The notes under the pieces are model-generated. The model was given only the letters and a program-made list of their open reading frames with translations. It was not told the DNA's origin and searched no databases. 64,000 bases of DNA, from the NCBI GenBank assembly GCA_030141605.1, contig JAQGDQ010000090.1:346001-410000 (forward strand). The letters run 5' to 3'. Within the stretch, counting starts at the first letter, position 1. Each line of letters starts with the position of its first letter. The DNA is from Tubiluchus corallicola (lineage: Eukaryota; Priapulida; Priapulimorpha; Priapulimorphida; Tubiluchidae). This document shows, one piece after another, positions 12,301 through 24,300 of this stretch. The position numbers and the translations under genes were made by a program.

Positions 12301-15300
12301 GTCCCTTCTCCAAATGCCTTTCAACCACTGAAGAAAAATTTGAAAAGTAACCATGTTAATCATAAATGCCACAGCCAAATTTTAATGTCATAGCTGGCTA
12401 AAGAATAATGGTGCCATTGATGCAGATGCCGTCATTGATCAATTGTCCTCAGGCTTTGCTTCAACACTTGTCATCAAAAGTGTTAGTTCTCTTCATGGTG
12501 GCACTTACAGTTGTATTGCAGAAAATTCTGCCGGTAGTGCGACTTATGGCACTGAGCTGAAAGTTGATGGTAAGTTGCTACACAGGTAACTTCAAGTGGG
12601 GTGGAAAACAGTTTGGTGCCGTCAACTGAGTCATTATCTCACGTAGAAAGTCTTTCAACCAGCACTGTAATTTACTAGCTAGAAAAGAAAGTATAAATTT
12701 AAAATGTTACGTAGTTGGTGGAGAAATAAAGGCGGCATTCCTGCAGATGCTGTTGTTGATACGTCAGCTACGGGTTTTGCATCAATGCTTGTCATCAAGA
12801 TTGCTAGCTTTCATCATAGTGGCAGTTATACTTGTATTGCTGAAAATTCTGCTGGTAGTGCGAGCTATACAGCTGAGCTGCAAGTTGATGGTAAGTTGGA
12901 GTTGCTCCTGTACTCATGAGTAGTAGGGTATTCAAGGAAAGGTGATTTATGTTGGCTCTCGTCTCCTTAACTCAGAAAGTCTTTCAACCAGCACCGTGTA
13001 ACTTAGGTTATCTAAAATACTACTAGAGAACACAAAGCATCAACATTTTTCATAGTTGGCTGAGGAACAATAATACAATTCCTGTGGATGCTGTCGTGGA
13101 AACTTCTGGCACAGGATTTGCATCAACCCTTGTTATCACAACTGTCGATTTTCGACATAGTGGCAATTATACCTGTATTGCTGAGAATGCTGGTGGTAGC
13201 ACATACTACATTGCTGAGCTCTTAGTAGATGGTAAGATATCTTTGCAATTTGAAGGGGCAGTTGAATTAAGGCAGTGGTTTGTCTATGTAGACCTCTCTC
13301 TTCTGTTGTACTTTCAGCTGGATTTTTGTTGGATTTACAGTCAGTGTTGTTAGTATTCAGCAATTTAGTTAGTATCTGAAATATCTTTTCCCAGAAGAAA
13401 ATTGGTTTGCTTTTCTAGGTTATTAAGGCTACCATCTTACCTTTTTTTGCTGCTTTGTTTTGTGTTTCTGGCAGTGGCAGATAGACCCAAAATGCCTTTT
13501 TCCTTGTCTTTTGCAACTGTTCTGTGGAATACTTAACTTTTAGGTGGTTAAAAAATGGCATTCGCGTTGTCTCAAATTCCAATATTAGAGTGTATCTGCA
13601 AGATGATTTTGCATCGACATTTGTCATAAGAGAAGTTCAGCAAAACAACAGTGGCAATTACACATGTATTGCGCAGAACTTAGCTGGAGCTACAGATTAC
13701 AGTGCATCTTTAATTGTGGATGGTAATTATACACTAACTATTACCATAGTCATACTGTTTATGTAGGTATGTCGTATTAGTTCTCTGCCGTCTTTTCCAG
13801 CTGAAAAAATGACCAGCTTGTACATGTAGTAGTTTAGCCTCACTGTTTAGTTGATAGATATTGTTCTCACTCGCTTAGCTGGCTAAAAGATGAAAATATT
13901 GTTCCATCCAACTTGGAGATTAGAATCTACAGTGAGGATGAGTTTGCTTCTATGTTGGTTATAAGGAAAGTTGGTGCTCAGCACTCGGGCAACTATTCTT
14001 GCATCGCAGAGAATGCAGTTGGAGAAGCAAACTATGTTGCACATCTAATTGTAGATGGTATGTTTGGTTATCTCAGTTTTGCAGTTTTTGTTTATTGCCG
14101 AGATGATCGCATGGGTAAACACATTTCTATTAGCTTGCATTCAATGTTATGTAAGTATGTATCTTTTTACTGGGCATTCTTTTTCCCAGCTGAAGAAATG
14201 GTTGTTTAGTAACTCGCACTCCTGTATTGATGAACGTTCTTGTTCATAGTTGGCTCAAGGGCTACCATAACATCCCCGCAAACCTGGATATTAGAATCAA
14301 CAACGATGAAGGGGTGGCCTCTATGTTGGTTATAAGGAAGGTTAGTGAACAGCACTCGGGCAACTATACATGTATTGCAGAGAATGCAGTTGGAGATGCC
14401 AGCTATGTTGCACAGTTAGTTGTAGATGGTACGTTTGACAACTTGTAAATATTCCGTTTGCCATTTAGGATGGTCACCTTTCTGTCAGCTGAATGTGACA
14501 AATTGTTGCCACGGTGACAGTGATTTATTGTTACATACCGAATGTTCTAACAGTATTCTCAGACACTTTGTTTATAACAAATTAGTTGGACATGGGACGG
14601 CAAATCTCTCGCCAAGGATGTTCATGTTGATGTATCTCCCATAGGGCTTGCATCCACTATCATCATTCCCTATGTAACTTCGCATCATTCTGGGCACTAC
14701 ACATGTATTGCTGAAAATGCAGTGGCAACTGCCACATATACTGCTGTCCTAAAAATTGACGGTAAGACTTTCTATCCCATACAGCTGGATAAAAGATGGC
14801 TTACTGGTTTTCCCCAGCAATTTGATTGAAGTTTCTCCCACCGAATTTGCCTCAACATTGATTATAAAGAGGGTGAATTCTGGCCACAGTGGAAATTATA
14901 CCTGCGAAGCTATTAATGCAGTAGCAGTGGCAAGATTTACAGCAGAACTCATTGTGGATGGTAAGCCTGGTGGTTTAACAACACTGCCATATTGTCGGGA
15001 CACATTTGAACACCAAGACTTCAAAATAAAAATTGCCTGTAAAAGCTAAAAGATGGATAACATTAAAAAACATATTATAGTTGGTTAAAAGATGGAACTG
15101 AGGTTCCTCATGGAGTTGAGCCAGAAATGTCACCCAGTGGCTTTGCGTCGATGCTTATTATACGCACAGTGTCTTCATATCATACTGGCATCTACACGTG
15201 CATAGCCCAGAATCAAGCTGGTAGTGCCAGCTATTCAGCTAGTCTCATTGTTGATGGTACGAGTTACATTTTGTCATTTTTTTGTCTGAATTAGTTGGCT

Positions 15301-18300
15301 TGCTAATAACGTGCGAGTAGTGCCGAGTGTTGTTGTTCAAATTGTACCGAGCGAATTCGCATCAACGCTTGTTATACGAAGTGTTGAATCTCATCACAGT
15401 GGTAATTACACTTGCGTTGCTGGTAACTCTGCGGGCTTTGCTATGTTTACTGCAGATTTAATGGTTGATGGTAAGACAGGTTCAAATACGCATGTTGGTT
15501 TTCTAGGCTGTTTTCTACTACGTTAGTTAGGTAATGAAAGTGGTTAATTAACGTAAACTATTGTGTCATTTAAATGCTTTTCTCATTGAAATTTATCTGA
15601 TTTGTTTTTCTTGATGAATTTAAAGGTAGTAACTTAAATGGCAAAGTGAAATTTTCGCATTCTTATTTTCGTGATATCCGTACACTTGTTTATGACATAT
15701 TTTTGAGAGATTATTTAATTCTTTCAGTTCCTCCATCTTGGATTACTGAACCAGAAAATACGTCGGTTGTTCTCGGGTCGGCAACGTACATTGATTGTGA
15801 AGCTGATGGCATGCCCAAACCAACCATCATCTGGCAAAAAGAATCGAGCGAATGTAATTAAAATGAAATTTTTATACTGTGAGAACTAAAGTTGTCATAC
15901 TAATAGTGGCTATTCTGTTTTAATACCAAAAATACTTGATATTTTGTTTGTTGTATGTTGAGATACTTTAAAAGTAAATTTGTAATACACTTTCAGTTAA
16001 AATTTCGTTAAAACTACCTTTCTGCATATGGATTTGATAAGTGGTTCAATAAATACTAATGTTATAGCAAGCATTAATTGGCTGCATGGCTTTACTGCTT
16101 ATTATTAAACGATTTTGCCAGTTTTGATGTTGTAAAATTTATAGAAAGTAGTTGTAATACCAAGTATTTTGAAACCAAAGTTGAGTCAAAATTTTAAAAA
16201 TAGCAAAAAAATAATTGCTAATTTTCAACAGAATAATTGGTGATTGTTTTAAAGTTCACTTTTTGATTTTACAATTAGTATCTTATAGCATCGGCATCAG
16301 ATTTACCTTTTTTTAGATGAGGATTACTTTGTTGACCTGGACCCAGATCACACGCATGTGTTTGAAAATGGAACACTTTTTATCGGCCAAATATCTGAAG
16401 AAGATGTTGGAAAATACATGTGCGAAGTATCGAATGGCGTTTCACCAGACATAAGCAAGCTTATTGGCATAACTGTGCATGGTACGATTCTTTTATAATG
16501 TATAATATATTATATATATATATATATTTATATATATAAAAACAGTGGTTGTGATGAAAAAAGTAACGCCTCTGTTCATGTGACTGATAAATTCATGCTT
16601 TCTGCAGTTCCGGCAAAGCTAGAAGATGGCGAGACAGAAGTTACAGTTGGAGTGGGGGAGAGCGCGACGTTAGAATGCTCCGCAAAAGGCGATGCACCTC
16701 TCAAAGTGACATGGACAGCTCTAGGGAGAGCAGTGGAAAATGTAAATGATGACAGGTATGTGAATGTGTTATGTAGAAGAAGCAGATCGGTATGTTGCAC
16801 ACAAGATGCTTTACATGGTTGCATTTCTCATGTTAAAACTTTACACGTATGTGCCAGAAATCTTAGTTCACATTTATTTATAATTTTTGTTGCCTTTATT
16901 TTCGTTTATTTTAAACAATACAATATCTACTGTGATTGATACAAACTGTCCTCAAAGTCCACACTTGTTAGAAAGTGACACCAGTAATAGAAAAGGCGAA
17001 ATCAGAACAAAAATTGCGCGGCATGTTGAATTGTCGAGTTTTAACTTTTCAGGAGAACTAATTGTGCTTGACTGCTTTTTCTAAAGTAGTTCATAAAGTA
17101 TCTGTTTCATAAACACACCATTTGTTTTAAAGTATCGTGTTTACAGTGCACACATTGCCATTGCTGTTGTCACTTGTAACTAAAACAATTTAATTTACTT
17201 TTTTAGGATAACAAAGGCCGAGCAAAAGTCTGAAGATGGCATAATCTCTCAACTTACTGTTACCTCAGCTCAACGGTCTGATACTGGAAATTATAGCTGC
17301 ACTGCCTTAAATGAATATGGGCAAGTGACACGGGTGATCTATTTAAAAATTATAGGTACATGTTATTTATCAATCATACTTATAAGTAAATTCCACGTTG
17401 GTGGTTAAACAGTGAGGGATAGCTCAGAGGGTGATGGTATGTGCTCAGCATCTGAAGTTAAGTAGCAGTGCAGCAAATGGATGGAAACTGCCAAGGAAAA
17501 CTGCTTCTGGATGTTTTTGTCTGCCATCTGCACCCTGACATTTACCTCATTGAGGGAGGGTGTATAGTATTGCATATGTCGAACGTGAACGAGATGCCAG
17601 TATCATTTCATTGTCTCTGTTCTTGTCCCTCTTTTTTGTCATTGTGTCCTGATTTGAATGAAGAAGCCTGAATGTAGAGTGCTGAGCACAGAGTGCTAAA
17701 AAATTGCCTTTTGCATGCAATCAAAAATAACCCGATCTTTCAATATTATAATATCTTCCAACATTCCGATCTCCCAATAACCTGAGTTTTATTATAAGAC
17801 TGAAATTTTAGAAATTTTCAACTTTTTTTCCAAAATACATTATGTAGTGTACTTAGCAGCAGTTTAACATACTTCACTGACATGGCTAAGTTGATGCATG
17901 TATATTTTCGAGAAAGAGAATCTTTCATTGAGATTTGGTTTTTAGGTAAACCTGAAGCTCCGGGATCGGCGTCAGTGTCTAGTCATAGTAGTCGATCAGT
18001 TACTCTTTCCTGGACAAAACCAGATGACGGAAACAGTCCAATAACGAAGTACATGGTAGAGTTTAAAAAGGGCAATTTGGGTAAGTATTTTTATGTTTTT
18101 ATTGGGTAGCTGTAACTTGTTCTTTGGCTCTAAAGCAGTGATTATAATTGTAACTAATTTTTCTAATTTTCTAAAAATCTCTGTCAAAGATCTATGAAGT
18201 AAATGTACAGTGCCTCATAATATATATATATATATTATTCTTGGTGTTATGAACCATATTTATTTGTTAATAGAAGTACTTATCCAAATTCAGCAAGCTG

Positions 18301-21300
18301 TCTTTGGAAAAATGGTCGTTTGTGGACCTAGGCTACGACCAGCATCAGACATGTGATGATAGCAGTGATGAATGCTGACTGGTAACAGTGCAAAGAAATG
18401 TAGTTCGGAGTTAATACACTTACATCTTTTTTTCTTAGACACCTGGAAAAATGCCGAAAGTGTTGAGTCACCTGCAATCTCTACAGAGATGACCATTCTT
18501 GAATTGAGGCCAGCTCACACGTATCAGCTTCGAGTGCTGGCCGTAAACGTTGTTGGTCAGAGTCCACCCAGTGATGTTCTGACTGTTACCACTGATGAAG
18601 AAGGTATGTTTCGACTTCCAAGGAGGGACAGCATTCCTTTCAGGAATGGATTTGACAGATGCAATGCAAATTATTCGTCTTCAAGTCTAGGGGAGGGGGA
18701 GTGAAGTCTCTAAACATGGAATTTTCAATTTTAAAACATTTGCATTAAAATGTGTAATTATAATAAACTAACTTAGAACAGATGCATTACAAACAAGGAG
18801 GCGAGGTGACAGATATAAAACATCTGGTAGAATGTTCAGAGATACTCTGGAATCTTTATGGGTTATAGCTTCCTGTCCTGGCTAGGCATTTGTCATTATA
18901 ATTTTTGACACTGGAAAACTTTCTGAGTCATGCTTGCTAATTTGAGTTGCTACTTCTTTTTGCAGTACCCGAAGGCCCTCCTTTGGAAATTGAAGTCGAA
19001 CCGACCAGTTCTCAGTCACTTAGAATTAGCTGGCAGGTAAGTGACATTTATTTGTTATGCAATGTGGCACAGTGGATACCGAAATTCAGCATTAAACGAC
19101 AGGGCCTATTACTAGATGTGGATGTTTGCAGTGAGTCACACGGCACGTGGAACATAGCTCAGTATTTTCTCAAAAGCTATTTTCTCTATGATAAGGCACT
19201 GAACCGACAGAGAAATCTTAGATACTGTTGGATATAAATACATCTTCCATCGCCGATGTGAACAATGAGCACGCCTGCAACAGCAATGTTGAAGCTAGTG
19301 ATTACCTGTTCACTGACTGCCAAGACTTTCCAAATTCCAAATTTTGGTCACCAAAGCACACACCAAGACCACCTTGAACTGCATGAGATATTGCTCTTAA
19401 AAGCATGTCTGGTGTTTTAGTTTAATGGGATTTGTGATTATTAAAACTGATTCCGGCTATCAACACTTGCTACATGCATTTGATGCGAGGCCCTGAACAC
19501 GTAGTTACTATGGTTTTCTTCTCACTTGCAGCCGGCATTGCAAGAGCTAAGGAACGGCAAGCTGAAAGGCTACTACGTAGGCTATAGACAGTGCAGCACA
19601 GACGAGTCCTATCTGTATAACAGGGTGTCCTATTCTGGGGAGGACGGGGATGAAATTGAGCTGGATGACCTGAAGAAGTACACTCGCTATTGTATAATAG
19701 TGTCGGCATTCAATCAAGCTGGTACAGGGCCCGCATCAAAGGAACGATCCGCTCGTACTTTGGAAGACGGTATGTTGATTTGATTTATTTTGTACGTTAC
19801 AGCCACCACTGAGGCAGTTGTGGAATGGGCAACTCAAGGGCTACTATTTGGGCTACAAGGAGTGTAATACATCCGAACCATATGTTCACTTAACCGTACC
19901 GTTTTCCAAGGAGACCGGCGAGGCCCTGCTGTTGAAGTATCTAAAACCTAACATGAGATATTGTTTAGTAATTGAGTCGTTCAATGCGAAGGGTAAAGGG
20001 CCAAAGTCGGATGAATTTTCTGCTAAAACCCTGGAAGATGGTATGTAAATATTATCAGAAATAATGTTGAAATTTCCGTACACTAATGTTTATGTACAAA
20101 ATTGATAATGAATGTCTATAAATTATAATGTAGTGCTTAGGCCTGTAACGTGTACATCGATGTGCACTCGCCATGTGATAATATGAGTCAATGATATTCA
20201 GCAAATTAGTTGACATTTTATTGACAACAACGATGTGAAGTAATTCAAGTTGTAGCTGTAGAGTGTATTGCAAATACCTATCAATCGGTGCTTTTATCAA
20301 GCATTTGACTTGACACGGACTAGCAGCCAAGGTTGAGAATGCACGGTCTTTAATCTGTAGTAGGCTAATTACGTTGATTGAATATAAACTTGAGAGAGAA
20401 ATGGCATTGAGAGAGAAATGGCAAACTTGAAGCAGAAAATGCTCAAGCAACTTTTAAACCTAAAGTATTGATAAAGTATGGACGAGTAAAATAAGAAGTA
20501 GTAAAGTTTTTCTAGTGGCTCACAATGCAAACAATAGTCTACACATTATGCAAGCGATATACAAAAATCAAACACAATGGAGTTATTTTAGCATTTAGCA
20601 ATCCTAAAACTGTTGGTTGATAAATTTATTTAGCATTCATTATCAACTCCTTCATCCAGATTCTACTTGGAAACAGTAAAGTCTGCAAACCCTTAACCCT
20701 TGTGATACGCATCGTATCATGAGGTTAGTATCGTGATATAAATCGTATCGTGACCTAGGTGTATTGTTACAGCCCTTGTAGCACTGTAGTAGGGGTAATG
20801 GCTAGCTATCATTCTTGATACAGATTTCACTGTATTTTATAGTACCAAATGCCCCGCCACAGAAAATCAAGGTGGGTCCTGTAGGATCAACAGTAATAAT
20901 GGTAGAATGGTTGCCACCACCATCTGAAAAGATCAACGGTGTTCTCCGTGGGTATAAAGTTGTGTACAGCAAAGTTGTCACAGACCTGTTTGCTGAAGGT
21001 GAGCATTTGTTTTTCTCTTATTCCTTTATAACTTTTTATTGTAACTGTGTAGTTAAATTGAATAAGCTCATTAAGCTTCATAGGATGGAAATAGGCCCAT
21101 AATACCATGAAAGAATGAAGAAATCCTCAGAGTAGTGTTTTTGGATGACTTTCACTTTGGAATAGTAGTTTTGATAGGCCCCTTTTGAGCGCTGTATTAT
21201 CAAGAATTTTCACAATTAGCATCAGTTTCATACCTATATAAACTGTTTGAACTTTTTGGGGACTAGACTTTTTAAAGCCAAAAGTTTTTAGCCACATTTT

Positions 21301-24300
21301 CTTATTCACTTGTAATTTACAGTAATTATAGGAATGAAAACTAGTTTTGTCCATTGTTTAAATTTTATCTGGCTGAAGATATCTCACTTTTTTTGAACAA
21401 ATACACTCTTTGGTGAAGCATCCTGACAAATTTATGGGATATTTTGCTTTCTGTTTGCAGACGATGTTGATCCGATGGTCAAGGAAGAAAAGGGCACAAA
21501 GACGAACATTCATGGTTTACAGATGTACACGAACTATAGTGTGCAAGTATTGGCATTTACTGGTGCAGGAGATGGAATGACGAGCGATCCCATTTATGCC
21601 AGGACATACCAAGATTGTATAACAATATTTTTCATAAAAAATCTTCTTTATTTTTTTCAGTTACAACACATAGCAGTGTTTAAATATCTGTGTTTATTGT
21701 CAGTCATATATGTGCCATTCTTGATATTTTTAAATAAGGTAAGAATAATGAGAGAAAGATAGAGAGACAAGCAAATTTTAAATTTTAGCAGTGTAAGAAA
21801 AGGATCAAGGTATTTAATTTTTCAAATATGTCTTTATATATATATATATTTATATATGTATTTTTGTATTAAGTTATGATTGTTGTAAAGTGAAACTTGC
21901 TTTTTATTACATAATTTATTACATAACATATTTTAGCAGAACTATTTGCACTATTCTTCTCGCCATCTTCTTTATTCTTACTTATTCTTACTATTCTTGT
22001 TTGTATTGCATTAACATTAAAGAGAAAGAAAATTTCTACCTTTGAATCACTAAAAAATTTTCTTTTCCAGTTACATCTGTCTTTCACAAACAAGTGAGAA
22101 ATATGCTAATTAATATAACTTTGTATGAAACCTTTTCTGGACACACTTTAACATTTCCTTTTCTTCCCCTTTACCATAATTTACAATGCAAATTTTCTTT
22201 GTTTACAGTACCAAGCTATCCATCTAAGATTAAAGCAGTGTCTTCCGGTGATAATTCCATTACGATTTCATGGCTTCCACCTTTGCATCCGAATGGAATA
22301 ATTACCAAATACACGGTGTACATGAAATATCCCAATGGAAAACAGGTTAGTCATCATAAGATTCTAAAAATATGTAACTATGTATCCTATTTCTGTTTTC
22401 AAAAAGTCAATATTCACAACTCTTAATTGGCAAGTTTATAATTCTTGTATCCTTAACATACATATGTTTCCTATGCATATGTAAGTCCCTCTGCATTTTT
22501 GTTTTTTTCTACACGTAGCGAAAAACTGATTTGCCAGTTTCCCCACTATGGTACGAGATCAGTGGCGTGAGAAGTGAGAAGGTGTACACATTTTGGATGA
22601 CTGCCTGGACAAGCATTGGTGAAGGTCCCATAACAAACAAAGTTCAAGCATCGGCTACACGTAAAAGTATGCCTCTTCTCTCCTTTTTTGTGCTATGATG
22701 TCCTTAAGTTTGTCATTTGTAACCAGCCTTTGAAGACAGCAAGGTAGTTTTATTTCAGCCACTGCCAAGGAAATGAACATCTGAGCAATATAGTGATAAA
22801 GTCAATTAATCAATATAATTATAATTGATTTGGGTTTTTGTTTCCAATCACCGATTACTTTTTCAGCTGTCAACGCAAATTGCTTTTATCGCCATTGCTA
22901 TTTTTACTTATTTCTCAGAAGAACACTAAAAATCGCATGATAAAAATAGCTGTTGTTGCAGTGAAATCAAGTAATATGGCACTGCCTTTGTATAGTAACT
23001 TATCGTTCTGGTGGCACAGCTTAGATGTGAATGTTTCTCATAAGTTAGAGCTCGTGATTCTTGTAATCAGAAATGAGTCAGTTTTGTTGGACTGTTTTGT
23101 AAACTTCAATCTGTTCTTTAATGTAATAAATTAATACAATAAAGTCGTTAAACTTATTCCTTACTACCTTTTCTACTAACATTGTAATTAAAACCACTGC
23201 GGTTAAGAAACAAACCTGCTACACTCAAAGTGGTATTTTTTAAAAATGTTGACATTACTATAGTTACTATTTTTTTGTGCCCGAAAGCCGATCACAATCG
23301 ATTATCGAATTGATTTTGTTTCTAATTAGTCGATTACGAAAATGAAACTGATGTCCATCACTACTGGGCAGTATCATTTGCGCATCAGAATTTTGAAAAG
23401 TTTTGTTTCGATAGTAATATCTAAGTTTGTTTTAAAAACTTTTGGTAAGAAACTTCTTTCACTTTTTTTATTGTATGTTTCAGTTCCTGCAAAAATTGTC
23501 AGTATTAGCAGAAAGATAGTTGCTCCCTGGAACACAGATGTGCTGCTGCCTTGTAAAAGTGTAGGAAGTCCAACACCAAGAACGCAGTGGGAGCGCGGGT
23601 ATGTTGTACTTGATTCGCAGCATATTCCTCTGTGTGTATCTTTTTGTTGCGCACCTTTTTTACATATTTTATTCATTGGTTGCAGTGCCATTACTATTTT
23701 CCGTTAGCATTTTACATTATGATACAGTATGATGTTTTGTTTTGTAAAGGGCGGTGCTGGATGATATCAAAAAGGAAGCCACTACAGCATCAATGGAGTA
23801 TCTCAAAAATGGTTCGCTTTTACTAAAATCAGTTCAGCTAACACACGGTGGAAATTACACTTGCAAGAGCTCCAATTTGCATGGCAGGGATCAGATAACA
23901 CACATCGTTGATGTAAAAGGTAATTAATTGTATATGGCATTGATAACAAGTTGTCTAATCCGAAAAAAGCAATTTTTATTATTGAAATAACCGACAAAAA
24001 CTTTATTGCATTACTCCACTTTATTTTCAGCACCTCCTTATCCACCATCAATTTTGGTTGCTCCCGTTACTATGGATGCTGCAAAGGTTACCTGGGACAC
24101 CGAATCAGATGGGGGCAGCAAAATTAAAAGTAAGATGAAAGCATTCTTATATTTTAGACTTGAAAGAGAATTTTTTTATCTAAGATTTTGGTTGATAACT
24201 GATGTTACTTGACTTTTATTCTTTTTAGATGTCTTTGTTAATTACAAGAAAGAATTTGGTGAATGGCAGAAATTGGGCATAGCAATGAGAAATAGCTCTT

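Noticed and set aside
13316-13350. ctttcag|CTGG as a cassette start
   Set aside because: Acceptor and Trp look right, but the following codons (WIFVGFTVSVV) do not continue into an Ig half and end in a stop.
19060-19160. tRNA-like stretch (gtggcacagtggatac) in the FN2 intron of gene A
   Set aside because: Resembles a tRNA 5' half, but no B box or stem could be found.
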